Origin: Collinsella sp.
GTDB taxonomy: Bacteria; Actinomycetota; Coriobacteriia; Coriobacteriales; Coriobacteriaceae
DNA length: 64,000 nucleotides
NCBI GenBank assembly: GCA_019419555.1
Contig: DXZR01000008.1
Span: 8,794 to 72,793 of the forward strand
Direction: 5' to 3'
Shown: piece after piece, positions 42,723 through 51,655 of the stretch
Position numbering within the stretch: the first letter of the stretch is position 1
Layout: the number at the start of each line of letters is the position of its first letter
Notes under the pieces: model-generated
The model's database searches: none
Told to the model about the DNA's origin: nothing
Seen by the model: the letters and a program-made list of their open reading frames with translations, nothing else
Program-made: the position numbers and the translations under genes

Positions 42723-44572
42723 GAAAGATCACTCTCCGTATAGGTTCTTTGGTATCCGAGCAAATAAAGGCATATCCCGACGATTATAGAGGATAGGATT
42801 CCCGTAACCGCCGCCTTGGCGACGACCGGGCCCGCAAGGCTGGCAATTTCCATATGGTGTGCAAGACAAAACGATACGGCTGAGCCGATGCCGGCGACGG
42901 CAATTGCGACGATGGCGGCAAGGTTCGATCCCTGCTCGGCGCGCTTGGCATGAGCATTGAGCAGCAGCGATGTTGCCGCGGCTATTGCTGCAACCAGCAC
43001 GATTGCAGCGAGAAGGAGCGCGTCTCCCAGCGCTGCGACGACATTGCTAAGCCCCAGTACGCCTCCCGCAGAGAGAGCCGCTGCGGCAAGGCGGGCAAAG
43101 AGTGCGCCCATGCCCGTGGCCGCCGCTGCGCTTGCCGGGCCGAGCCAAAACGCCGCGATGCTCGTGGCGGCTCCGGCGGCAAGGAGGGCGTCGCCGGTTA
43201 GGCAACCCAGCGCAAGCGCGCAGGTGAGCGTCGCGCTCGCAGCCGCCTCGGTGCGTCCCCAAGCAATCCACCAACCGGACATGGCAGCGGCAAAAATGAC
43301 CGCGACCGGCAGCATCGACAGGATGCCCTGCGCCTGCATGGTGGCGTTGGCCATGAGCACCAAAAAGCCCACGGCCGAGATGGCCGAGCCAATCTGCGGG
43401 GCCAAGCCTGCCGCCGCGCCAATGGCGACGGCCGCCACGACCAGCCCGGGAAGCGTCGCGACGCCGGCTGTCTGCATAAGCAAAAAGCTGAAGGCTCCGC
43501 ATGAGAGCGCCGAGATGCCGCGCATGGTGTAATTGCGTGCGCGGCCCCAGCGCGTGCCCGCCCAGCCAAGTGCGGGGTCGACCTCGACGGTGTCATCCTC
43601 GTAGCTCGATGGCTCGATATCATCTGCCGCGCACTCGTCATTCGAAAGCTCGCCTACCATCTGCTCCAAGCTGCGACGGCCTTCGCGCACGCTCCCCAAG
43701 CCGGCAAGGAGTCGGTCGCAGAATGCCTCGATGCTATCGGGGCGGTCTTGCGGCATGGGGGAGAGAGCGCTCATGAGCGCCGCCTCGGCCCCCGGGGGAA
43801 AGTGAGGGATCAGTTCGCTGGGATAGGTGGCGCCGCCGATGATGCGGTCGAGCGAGTCGGCAGGCGTGGCCGCCATAAAGGGGGCACTGCCGCACAGGCC
43901 CTCGTAGATCACGCAGGCAAGGGCAAAGACATCGGCACGTTCGTCGACCGTGCCGGTCTCGATATCGAGCTGCTCGGGCGGCATGTAGCCGATGGTGCCG
44001 CCGCGCGATCCGCCAAAGCCGCCGGCGGACGACAGCCGCGCCATGCCAAAGTCGGTGATCTTTACATTGCCCGAATGGTCGATAAGCACATTGGCGGGCT
44101 TTATGTCCAGATGAAGCACGCCGTTTGCATGGGCAAAGGTGAGTGCCTGACCCAGCGCGTCGGCAATGGCCGCGGCCTCGTCAAAGGTGAGCGAGTGGCC
44201 GTCCACGCGATGCAAAAACTCGGCCAACGACATACCGTCGACATACTCCATGACCAGGTAGGCATAGGCGGTGTCGTGCGTAAAGTCGATAACCTGCACG
44301 ATATTGGGATGTTGAAGCATGGCGGCGGTATGCGCCTCGCGCAGCACGTCCATGATGTCGCTGGCGGGCATGCCGGCGCCGTTGATAAGGGGGATGCGCT
44401 TAATGGCCACGCGACGGCGCAGATGCGTGTCGCGGCAAATCTCGATGGAGCCAAAACCGCCGGTCGCAAGCGTCTCGAGCGGCTGGTACCGCTTGAGCAG
44501 CTCGCGAGAGCTAGTGCCCTCCAAGGGAACGTCCGGCGAGAACCGGGCGGTATGTTGCGAGAAAAGCGGCAT
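42719..44572 (-). CDS. Serine/threonine kinase with multipass membrane C-terminus
   Basis: A 617-residue kinase. The kinase domain (about 28-290) has ATGGFGSIE, VAIKRIPL, HLDIKPANV, DFGMA and PPEQ; the HRD arginine is replaced by leucine. Residues about 350-610 hold about nine hydrophobic helices, a form unlike PknA or PknB. ATG 44572 follows GAGGG by six bases; an in-frame TTG at 44578 is less likely. It is the first gene of the operon and is translationally coupled to fhaA. No outer sensory domain is seen, so the membrane part may itself sense or hold partners. Confidence 0.9.
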   Translation of the reverse strand: MPLFSQHTARFSPDVPLEGTSSRELLKRYQPLETLATGGFGSIEICRDTHLRRRVAIKRIPLINGAGMPASDIMDVLREAHTAAMLQHPNIVQVIDFTHDTAYAYLVMEYVDGMSLAEFLHRVDGHSLTFDEAAAIADALGQALTFAHANGVLHLDIKPANVLIDHSGNVKITDFGMARLSSAGGFGGSRGGTIGYMPPEQLDIETGTVDERADVFALACVIYEGLCGSAPFMAATPADSLDRIIGGATYPSELIPHFPPGAEAALMSALSPMPQDRPDSIEAFCDRLLAGLGSVREGRRSLEQMVGELSNDECAADDIEPSSYEDDTVEVDPALGWAGTRWGRARNYTMRGISALSCGAFSFLLMQTAGVATLPGLVVAAVAIGAAAGLAPQIGSAISAVGFLVLMANATMQAQGILSMLPVAVIFAAAMSGWWIAWGRTEAAASATLTCALALGCLTGDALLAAGAATSIAAFWLGPASAAAATGMGALFARLAAAALSAGGVLGLSNVVAALGDALLLAAIVLVAAIAAATSLLLNAHAKRAEQGSNLAAIVAIAVAGIGSAVSFCLAHHMEIASLAGPVVAKAAVTGILSSIIVGICLYLLGYQRTYTESDLS

Positions 44573-44733
44573 GGCCAACCCTCGTGCGTTTAAAGTTCGT
44601 TTGCGAGCGGCGGGCGCGGGGCCGAGCCGTTCGCGGTGGCATAGATGCTGCTAGTGTAGCACGCTCAGGTGCATGGGGAGGATGGCGGGATGCGAGGCTG
44701 CCTGTCTGGCTTGGCCTTCGTCTCGACCCATCC

Positions 44734-44871
44734 GGAAAGCGCGCCCCAGTTTGCGGCCAAATACTGGGACACGCTTTCCGAATGGGGTGTGCTGCGGAAA
44801 CTGCGTCCCAGAATATTGACTCAGAACGGGATACAGTTTCCAGATCGACGCTCAAAAGGAAACCGCATCCC
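44734..44871. repeat. Second 62-bp-period palindromic array (two and a half units)
   Basis: Units lie at 44734-44779 and 44796-44841, each 46 bp with 14-base arms (GGAAAnnGCnnCCC and GGGAnACnnTTTCC) and an 18-base loop. A third left arm (GGAAACCGCATCCC) sits at 44858-44871, again 62 bases on, but its right arm is missing and a local hairpin replaces it. The array is in the 441-base gap between divergent kinase and LuxR-type genes. The rest of that gap holds the LuxR-gene TATAAT (44989-44994) and nothing else recognised. Confidence 0.85.
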
Positions 44872-45013
44872 GCTTTGATGCGGGGACTGCGGACAAAAGC
44901 TGAACCGTGATCTGGCTCGGATTGGAGTTCGTCTGAATCGTTGATGCTGGCTGGTGTGGGCGTGGAGATAAACGAGCAGCCCGAGCGATATAATGACACG
45001 CTATGGAGGTCAT

Positions 45014-47155
45014 ATGCTCTTTTCCCGCTGTTCTGCCACATCTGCTTTCGCCATTGCGCTCGTCGTAATGGCGGTTACCCCTTATCACCGGTTTTCATCT
45101 TCAATCGGCTTGGCATCAGGTGCAATGACCTGGCTCGTTATCCTTGGCGCATGCCTCGCGGCGTTTGGTCATGGTGTTGCGCTCCGCAAGGGGAGAGAAA
45201 TAAGACGGCCGGGTCGCCTTGGCGTCTTCGGTGTTTTCCTTGCTGCTATTGCGGTGGTTCCCGAATGGGTCGACTTGGCCTTCTATGCTCGCGGAGATTC
45301 TATTCCAATCGTGTTTGCACCAATCTGGTTGTTGCATCGTGTTTCGTGTGCCTTGTGCTTCACTGGGTCGTTGCTCCTCTCATATGTAATTTGGGATACG
45401 GCGGGCTCTCCTTTGATACGGGGGGCGGCGCGGGACGGCGAAAGGGGGACCCGCCGATCGCAGAGCACGCTTTTTGCAGAAACAATAGTTGTCCTGTCTT
45501 GCCTGCTGTTTTGCTGTCGAGTTTCATGGAGAGTCGTTCCCGAGCCATGGGGGATGCCCTCTGTAACGGCCGCATCAATTGGCCTCGTGCTTTTAATTCC
45601 GCTGGTCTATCTCGTATTGGCTGCGGTCCCGCTGCTTTGCTGTCCCCGCGCCTTTGGTCGGGGGCAGGGCGACGTGTTTGCCCGTTCTGTGCTTGTAGCA
45701 GTTCCCATTGGCCTTGTTCCGGCTGTCGAGGTGGCATACTTTGCAAGCGATGCCGCAGTCATTGCATCACTGTCGATGGGATCCGCTATTGCTGTTGCCG
45801 CCTTCGTATGCACATTGCTAAGGGAGAAGCGGGACAACAATTCGGATACCCCTCGCACGTCCGACCCATTCGATGCGGGGGTGTTTTCCCCTGCCCTGTC
45901 GCCTCGAGAAGAGCAGTTTGTTCGACTGCTGCTCAAAGGGAAAACGCCGGCGGAAATTGCCAGGGAGACGGGTACGAAGCCATCGACGGTGCGAACAACG
46001 CTTCACCGAGCATACGGGAAGGCATCGGTTGCGGGCTCACGCGAGCTCGTGGCATTGTTTGCGGGTGAGGGTGATGCTACAGGGCCTGGTCTGCTGCAGC
46101 GGCATGCTGGTGATATGTTGACATCAGTTCGGACGCGCCGGCTGTTTCGATACCTGCTCACAACATTTTTTATCCTCCTTGCGGCGGGCCCCTTGGTAAT
46201 GGCGGATAGCGATTGGGGATCCGGTGTTTCGCGGGCAGTCGCCTTTTCTCTCGCAAGCTATGCATTGGGTCTCGGACTGCTTCTGTCGCTGCACTACGCG
46301 GGTGAAAAACTGAATCGTGAAGTTGCGCTGACTAGAACGGATGGGGCGATTGGGCTCGGAAGCCCGTGCGTATGGGCGGTGCTGTCTGCCGTGGAATGGT
46401 CTCTTGTCTATATCGCGGCATGGAGGTGTATATGCGATCCGTTGATGGCTGCGCCGGTCCTGCTGTGCGGCGTGGCATCTACGGTCTCGCTCGCTGTTGG
46501 GCTGCGTCCGTTTAAGGTGCATGCCCGTGTCCGGGCTATCGTGCCGTTGGTGTCAATAGGTGCGGCTACTTTAATCCATGCGGCCACTAGGGGGCGAATC
46601 CATGGGTTCGCGGTGCTGACGGGGATGTTGCTCACATACATAGTGCTGCGTAGCTGTCCGCAGCGCAAAATGCTTGGGATATGGATGCTTTGCTTTGGGG
46701 CGGCGGCTCCTGTTTGGGCTGTCTTGCTCAATATGGTGCAGGATCTGACGGTTTTCGAGCCGTTGTTCCTCGCGTCGTTGTTGGGGCAAAGTTCGGCTGT
46801 CAATGTCGTCGTGGCAACGGTGATTGTTTGCTGGTCTGTGCCCATGTTCGTTACGCACATCGCGCTCGCCCGCTCGGTTGAGGACGAGAAGGCCGTCTTG
46901 GAGTACCGGGCGAACGGGTCCACCGAAACGGCCCGCGTGCGCCAGCTGGCCCTGCTTACGTCGCGCTCCCTTTCTGATGTTCAGTCGCAAATTTTGCTGA
47001 TGACGGCAGAGGGGGCAACGACAAAGGCCATTGCGGAGGATGTCGGTTACGCTGCATCTACGGTGCAAGCGCTGCGGTCTGCATCTTACCGCCAGTTGAA
47101 GATCAAGAATAAGGCGGAGCTAATTTTATTGTTATCGCAGGTAAATAACGTGTAA
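45014..47155 (+). CDS. Membrane protein with two LuxR-type HTH domains
   Basis: A 713-residue protein built as two similar halves. Residues about 1-275 have six to seven hydrophobic helices, then a LuxR-type HTH at about 295-349 (LSPREEQFVRLLLKGKTPAEIARETGTKP, quoted in part). Residues about 370-640 have a second membrane block, and a second HTH closes the protein at about 650-708 (AEGATTKAIAEDVGYAASTV). Membrane-linked LuxR proteins with one HTH are frequent in coriobacteria; two in tandem are unusual. A TATAAT (44989-44994) overlaps an earlier ATG, so the start is ATG 45014 after GGAGGTCAT. It probably controls the exported-protein and ABC genes downstream. Confidence 0.85.
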   Translation: MLFSRCSATSAFAIALVVMAVTPYHRFSSSIGLASGAMTWLVILGACLAAFGHGVALRKGREIRRPGRLGVFGVFLAAIAVVPEWVDLAFYARGDSIPIVFAPIWLLHRVSCALCFTGSLLLSYVIWDTAGSPLIRGAARDGERGTRRSQSTLFAETIVVLSCLLFCCRVSWRVVPEPWGMPSVTAASIGLVLLIPLVYLVLAAVPLLCCPRAFGRGQGDVFARSVLVAVPIGLVPAVEVAYFASDAAVIASLSMGSAIAVAAFVCTLLREKRDNNSDTPRTSDPFDAGVFSPALSPREEQFVRLLLKGKTPAEIARETGTKPSTVRTTLHRAYGKASVAGSRELVALFAGEGDATGPGLLQRHAGDMLTSVRTRRLFRYLLTTFFILLAAGPLVMADSDWGSGVSRAVAFSLASYALGLGLLLSLHYAGEKLNREVALTRTDGAIGLGSPCVWAVLSAVEWSLVYIAAWRCICDPLMAAPVLLCGVASTVSLAVGLRPFKVHARVRAIVPLVSIGAATLIHAATRGRIHGFAVLTGMLLTYIVLRSCPQRKMLGIWMLCFGAAAPVWAVLLNMVQDLTVFEPLFLASLLGQSSAVNVVVATVIVCWSVPMFVTHIALARSVEDEKAVLEYRANGSTETARVRQLALLTSRSLSDVQSQILLMTAEGATTKAIAEDVGYAASTVQALRSASYRQLKIKNKAELILLLSQVNNV

Positions 47156-47264
47156 ACGCCTGAGCAATCAACTCAATAGCGGGTGTTTACAGACATCTTT
47201 CTCTATTCATGCGAAGGTTGCCGTGCGTCGACGCATTGTTAACCGCTTTTGATTGGAGAATGCC

Positions 47265-47777
47265 ATGATTAAGCCAAGGAGCGCTATTGCTCGAATCGGA
47301 GTCGGCTTGGTGATTGCAGCTGGTCTGTCCCTAGGGGTTCCCGCTGCATCGTTTGCGCAAGAGGAGTTTGACACCTCTCAGGTTTCCAGCATTACTCAAA
47401 ACGCCGATACGGGAATTACGACCTGTACGAACAATGCCGATAAGGCATTTAGTTTTCAATGTGCCGGGACGAGTGCAACTGGCTACCGTCAAAAGGATGA
47501 TTCCTCATCGCTCTATCTGGATATCTAGGGCCATACGGGAAATCCGCTTCGGTTATATACAGACGGTGCGTATAACACAAGCGGTAGCGGCAGCATGAAT
47601 TGTACTCAGGGAACGTATCGTTCGAATCACAAGGGACAGTGGGAAATGTATAACCTCGTCCGTGAGAACGGGCGATCTGCGGCGCGACTGACTGCATGGG
47701 CGGAGTCTGGCTACGGCACTGTTATTGGCGTATGGAGCCCCGACTGCGTCGGGCATTTCCACAAGCTTCCCGCATAG
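47265..47777 (+). pseudogene. Exported small protein interrupted by an in-frame TAG
   Basis: The frame begins at ATG 47265 (GGAGAATGCC before it) with a signal peptide that ends near ASFA-QEE. TAG at 47526-47528 stops it after 87 residues, yet the same frame continues open for 83 more codons to 47777. The continuation is protein-like: RLYTDGAYNTSGSGSMNC, KGQWEMYNLVRENGRSAARL and GVWSPDCVGHF. The whole product would be about 170 residues with four cysteines. The KDDSSSLYL and GVWSPD parts recall DUF2712-type exported proteins (from memory). It may be a recent pseudogene, a read-through gene or a sequencing error. Confidence 0.75.
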
Positions 47778-47831
47778 TTGTTTGAAATGGCTCCCTTCCG
47801 GCTTTCTGGGTCGGAAGGGGGAGGAGGACGT

Positions 47832-48713
47832 ATGAACCAAAAGCTCGCAAGATACGAACTGTCGAAAACGATTAGACGTCCAGCTTTTATCCTTGCTCTC
47901 TTGATTGCGGTCGCAGTTGCAATAGCTGCCGCGCTGGAGCCGTGGGCAAATTTGGAAAAAGAGCGCCACAACCTTCTTTCTTTTGGTTACGGCGTTGGCG
48001 TGCAAGCCGAAAATTATCTCGGTCAAACACGTGAAAGCAGCTTCGGTAACTGGATTGTTGTGAGCGCGAACGCGCCACTGTCTGCGTCGGTGTTTTTCTA
48101 TGCACTGCCCCTGCTTGCAATGTTGGCTGGATCTTGGTCGTGTCTCTTTGAGCGTTTGAGTGGTTATGACATGCAGATATGCACGCGCGTTTCCAGAAAG
48201 GCGTACGTGAACGTAAAGATGCTGTCTGCTTTCCTCTCCGCGTTTACAGTGACTGCCATTCCTCTGCTCGTCAATTTCCTGATCGTCTCGATGCTTTTTC
48301 CTGCGTATCTTCCTCGGGTCGATGAGTCGACTTACGTAGGACTTTACCTGCATAGCTACTTCTCCGGTCTATTTTATTCGCATCCTTTGTCATATGTGCT
48401 CGCATACACGCTGTTCGATGCTGTCACGCTCGGGACTTTATCCATGGCTGTAACTGGCTTCTCAATTTTGTTTCGTAGCAGAATCAAAGCGATAATTGTC
48501 CCGTATCTGCTAATGGTTGCGTGGCATTTTGCAAATGGCTGGATCTTCGGCGTAATGGCTTGTGTGGGGTTTAACTGCAATATCCTCAACAGCATCAGGT
48601 CGGAATCGCTGAATAACTGGCCAGACATTCGAGCCGGTTTTGCGGAAATCATATTATTGACCCTTGCTTCGTTGGCTTTTTCTGGGGCGTGGAAAAGACG
48701 CGAGGTGGTCTGA
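47832..48713 (+). CDS. ABC-2 type permease, subunit 1
   Basis: A 293-residue membrane protein with about six hydrophobic helices and one long outer loop between the first two (about 45-85). The N-terminus is basic and cytoplasmic (MNQKLARYELSKTIRRPAF). ATG 47832 follows GGGGGAGGAGGACGT. It overlaps the second permease by one base (TGATG). With the ATPase at 49546 it forms a transporter. Permeases of this kind export or expel peptides, or protect against them. It is not close to a named family by eye. Confidence 0.8.
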   Translation: MNQKLARYELSKTIRRPAFILALLIAVAVAIAAALEPWANLEKERHNLLSFGYGVGVQAENYLGQTRESSFGNWIVVSANAPLSASVFFYALPLLAMLAGSWSCLFERLSGYDMQICTRVSRKAYVNVKMLSAFLSAFTVTAIPLLVNFLIVSMLFPAYLPRVDESTYVGLYLHSYFSGLFYSHPLSYVLAYTLFDAVTLGTLSMAVTGFSILFRSRIKAIIVPYLLMVAWHFANGWIFGVMACVGFNCNILNSIRSESLNNWPDIRAGFAEIILLTLASLAFSGAWKRREVV

Positions 48714-49549
48714 TGCTGTTTAGGCTGGTCGCCGCGGACCTGAGGACCGTTTTGAAGAAGAACATCATCACTTTTATTGCAATTGCGGCAGTGACCGTTG
48801 CGAACTTGGTGTACGCCTACGGATTGTCTTCTGTGTATGGGGTTAGAACGGATACCTTGGGGTTTGCGGATAATCTTGCGCTCGTGTTTGCCGGATCTGC
48901 TCCGTTTGAGCCTAGGCCCGGGGTCATGTTTGTGCCTCCGCTAGGATGGCTATTTCTCATTCTGCTTATTCTCTATACAACACTCGACTATCCGACCGAA
49001 TCGTTGCACGGGTTTGGTTTGCAAGCGCTTGTTCGATGCCGGGCAAGAACCCTTTGGTGGGTCTCGCGTTTTATCTTGGTGACGGCAGTAACGGCATTTT
49101 CACTGCTCGTGGTGGTTTGCTCTGTTGTGATTTGGAGCTTGGTGGTGAGCTCCTCGTTCAGCGCGGTCATTCATGGTGAGTCGCTTCAACTGGCTAATTT
49201 GGCGCCGTGGTTTCTCAAAGCTGCCGAGGCAGATGCGCTGCCGTTTTTCATAGGTCTCTTATTTGCTTTTGAGGCGCTTGCGTTTGCGCAGGCAGCGGTT
49301 GGGTTTGTGCTTGGGTCGTCAGTCTCGTTTGTGGTTTTAATGAGCTACCTGATCTGCTCGGCATATGCACGACATTGGGCGCTATTGGGTAACGCCTTGA
49401 TGCTGTTGCGCTGGGGTGGAATTGTCAAAGAGGGAATCGCGGCGGGCTCGAGTGTCTTGTCATCAATTGGGCTTATGTCGTTATGCCTATCGTTGGGTGG
49501 ACTGTGGTTTCGAAGGGCCGACCTTATAGAAAAGGGGGACAAGATATGA
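48713..49549 (+). CDS. ABC-2 type permease, subunit 2
   Basis: A 278-residue membrane protein with about six helices. It begins MLFRLVAADLRTVLKKNIITF, given in 20-residue part MLFRLVAADLRTVLKKNIIT, and has a loop of about 50 residues after the first helix. The start ATG is shared with the stop of subunit 1, and its own stop overlaps the ATPase start (ATGA), so the three genes are translated together. The two permeases differ in sequence but share layout, suggesting a heterodimeric channel. Confidence 0.8.
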   Translation: MLFRLVAADLRTVLKKNIITFIAIAAVTVANLVYAYGLSSVYGVRTDTLGFADNLALVFAGSAPFEPRPGVMFVPPLGWLFLILLILYTTLDYPTESLHGFGLQALVRCRARTLWWVSRFILVTAVTAFSLLVVVCSVVIWSLVVSSSFSAVIHGESLQLANLAPWFLKAAEADALPFFIGLLFAFEALAFAQAAVGFVLGSSVSFVVLMSYLICSAYARHWALLGNALMLLRWGGIVKEGIAAGSSVLSSIGLMSLCLSLGGLWFRRADLIEKGDKI

Positions 49550-50190
49550 GTGTGATCGTAAGGGGCGTATCGAAGCGCATGGGTAAAAACGATGTCCTGC
49601 GCAACGTGTCCATCGAGGTTGACCCTGGGACTGTGGTCGGGCTTCAGGGGATAAACGGTTCGGGTAAGACCATGCTCATGCGAGCGGTTTGCGGGTTGAT
49701 CAAGCCTACCGAAGGCGAAATCTCTATCGATGGCCAAAGGCTTGGGGCGGACATCTCGTTCCCGCCGAGTCTGGGGATGTTGATCGAGGCGCCTTCCTTT
49801 TTGGGATATCTGTCTGGCTACGACAATCTGAAGCTCATCGCTCAGATCAAGGGCGTTGCCACCCCCGAGGACATTCGCTCTGCCCTGCGGCTCGTGGGGC
49901 TCGATGCAGACGAAAAAAAGAAGTTCCGAGCATACTCGCTTGGGATGAAGCAGCGTCTGGGGATAGCTGCGGCAATTATGGAGAAGCCGAAGCTGCTTGT
50001 TCTCGATGAGCCAACGAATGCCCTCGACGAAGCGGGCGTTGAAATGCTCAAGCGCGTTGTGGCGATGGCGGCATCAACGGGTCGTGAGGTCCTTCTGTCC
50101 AGCCATGACGGAGAGGTGCTCGAGGAACTGGCCGATCGGGTTTACTGCATGCGCGACGGTGCCGTTGTGAAAGTTCGGGAAAGGTCGTGA
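49546..50190 (+). CDS. ABC transporter ATP-binding protein
   Basis: A 214-residue ATPase. Walker A is GINGSGKT (35-42), the signature is YSLGMKQRLGIA, Walker B LLVLDEPTNALD and the switch histidine is in LLSSHDGE. It is short, of the kind that serves ABC-2 peptide or drug exporters and bacitracin- or lantibiotic-type immunity pumps. It is coupled to both neighbours (ATGA upstream, GTGA downstream). Confidence 0.93.
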   Translation: MSVIVRGVSKRMGKNDVLRNVSIEVDPGTVVGLQGINGSGKTMLMRAVCGLIKPTEGEISIDGQRLGADISFPPSLGMLIEAPSFLGYLSGYDNLKLIAQIKGVATPEDIRSALRLVGLDADEKKKFRAYSLGMKQRLGIAAAIMEKPKLLVLDEPTNALDEAGVEMLKRVVAMAASTGREVLLSSHDGEVLEELADRVYCMRDGAVVKVRERS

Positions 50191-50195
50191 GCGCG

Positions 50196-50855
50196 ATGAA
50201 GAAGACCCTGTGGACGAGAAGATCGGCGCTCGCGCTTTTTTGCTGTGCTGCTGCCGGCCTTGCGGGCATGAGGGTGAGCGTCGTTAACGGGAACCGGACG
50301 GTCATTCCTGAGAAATATTACGCGGAGGGCGAATGGCTCTCGATGGATGGAGCGTTTCTGGGGTCGAAGGATGTGGTGACTGATGGGTATTCGTTTTGCA
50401 TAGACGGGGCAGAGTTGCTCACGCCGCGCGAGTATCTCAAACGAGCACATGACGATTATTCAAAATATGGCACCGTGGATACGAAAACGAGACTGAAGGA
50501 TGCCGACATCACGTGCGTTATCGCCGTAAAGATGCGTGTCAGAAATAGGGATAATATCGACGGTGGAATCAAAGCGTATGTTTGGCATCTGGTTCCGGAG
50601 TCTGCGCCAAACTATGATTTTGTAGTCAATACCGATCTGATAACGCAAGCCATGCCGGTCCTGGGCGGCTCTGCTGCGTTTGCCGTGGAGGTTGGGGCAG
50701 AAAACGAGTTGCTCGTCCCATTTATGATGCAGAACACCAACGACTATTTCGAAGGTTACGAGACCGTCCGTTTTGAGAAAGCATTTCCCGGGACTTACAC
50801 GATGAAGATGACCGATCTGCCAGAGAGAAGGCTCTTAAGGTTTGAAGTGAAGTAA
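50196..50855 (+). CDS. Exported or anchored protein at the end of the ABC operon
   Basis: A 219-residue protein, not recognised. MKKTLWTRRSALALFCCAAA is a signal sequence with a twin-arginine-like pair. The mature part is beta-rich with stretches EGEWLSMDGAFL, ITCVIAVKMRVRNRDNIDGG and FPGTYTMKMTDLPERRLLRF. Two starts are possible: GTG 50187, overlapping the ATPase stop, and ATG 50196, which has better spacing from AAAGG. It is the last gene of the unit, and may be an outer partner of the transporter. Confidence 0.75.
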   Translation: MKKTLWTRRSALALFCCAAAGLAGMRVSVVNGNRTVIPEKYYAEGEWLSMDGAFLGSKDVVTDGYSFCIDGAELLTPREYLKRAHDDYSKYGTVDTKTRLKDADITCVIAVKMRVRNRDNIDGGIKAYVWHLVPESAPNYDFVVNTDLITQAMPVLGGSAAFAVEVGAENELLVPFMMQNTNDYFEGYETVRFEKAFPGTYTMKMTDLPERRLLRFEVK

Positions 50856-50872
50856 CTCGAAGGTCCTGTTGG

Positions 50873-50910
50873 GGGAGCCTCATCCTACGCTGAAGCGGGA
50901 TGAGATTCCC
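50873..50910. terminator. Hairpin between converging genes
   Basis: GGGAGCCTCATCC (50873-50885) and GGGATGAGATTCCC (50897-50910) form a stem. It resembles the arms of the 62-bp arrays but has a shorter loop. It probably ends the ABC operon and the converging gene. Confidence 0.55.
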
Positions 50911-50929
50911 TTCGCAGTGGCGCTCGGCC

Positions 50930-51655
50930 CTAGTGCTTCTTCTTGCTCTTCTTCTGCTTGCGCAGTTTGGCCTTGTTGTCCTGGGGCTTGTCTGCCTTGT
51001 CGCCCTGCTTGGCCTTGGCGGCAGCCTTCTCGGCCTTCATTTTCTTCTTCTTGGTCTCGATACGGAGTTTTTTGTTGATGCGCGCCTTGAGGAAGGAGCC
51101 AAACTGCTCGGCATCACCACGCACAAAGGTGTCCTTAGGGATCGTCACACCCTGGTCGGCGAACATGGCCACAAAGATGCGCTCGCCGTCGAGTACGTGG
51201 TCGAGCTTCTCAAACGGGAAGAACTGCGACTTGCCGCTCTTGCCCCAAACCATCAGGCCGTCCTCGTTGGCGGCGACGCGGCGATAGCGGCCGCCCATGG
51301 ACTCGTCGGCCTCGACGGCGTCGATAAAGTCGCGGGCGAGGGTGTGGTGCAGGTTCTTGCTCCACCAGGCCAAAAAGGCGCCGAATACGATCAGCACGAC
51401 GCCAAACTTGATCCAGTTGCTGCCGGCCAGCAACATGCCGATGCCGATGAGCGCGGCAATCGCGGCGGCGACATACAGCGAGCCGCGACGCCTGGGCGAG
51501 GCGACCAGGCGTGCGAAGTCGGTGACCAGGTCGTTTTCGTACTGGTACTCGTTGAGGTACAGGATACCGTCGTCGGCTGCGGCCTGCTTCTCGAGCGCGA
51601 CCTCGACCTGGTCGGCTGCTTCGGAGGGAACGAGGTTACTCTCTGCGTCTGCCAT
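50930..51655 (-). CDS. Membrane protein with YcxB-like domain
   Basis: A 241-residue protein. Two adjacent hydrophobic helices lie at about 63-105 (LYVAAAIAALIGIGMLLAG and FGVVLIVFGAFLAWW). A soluble domain with GLMVWGKSGKSQFFPFEKLD and FADQGVTIPKDTF, like the YcxB-type C-terminal fold, follows. The tail of about 50 residues is very Lys-rich (ending KLRKQKKSKKKH). ATG 51655 follows AGGAG; the longer frame overlapping dnaX is rejected. Function unknown. Confidence 0.75.
   Translation of the reverse strand: MADAESNLVPSEAADQVEVALEKQAAADDGILYLNEYQYENDLVTDFARLVASPRRRGSLYVAAAIAALIGIGMLLAGSNWIKFGVVLIVFGAFLAWWSKNLHHTLARDFIDAVEADESMGGRYRRVAANEDGLMVWGKSGKSQFFPFEKLDHVLDGERIFVAMFADQGVTIPKDTFVRGDAEQFGSFLKARINKKLRIETKKKKMKAEKAAAKAKQGDKADKPQDNKAKLRKQKKSKKKH

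Noticed and set aside
47253..47528. Intact 91-residue secreted protein ending at the TAG
   Set aside because: The open, protein-like continuation in the same frame up to the next gene makes an interrupted longer gene more likely, though a true short form is not excluded.
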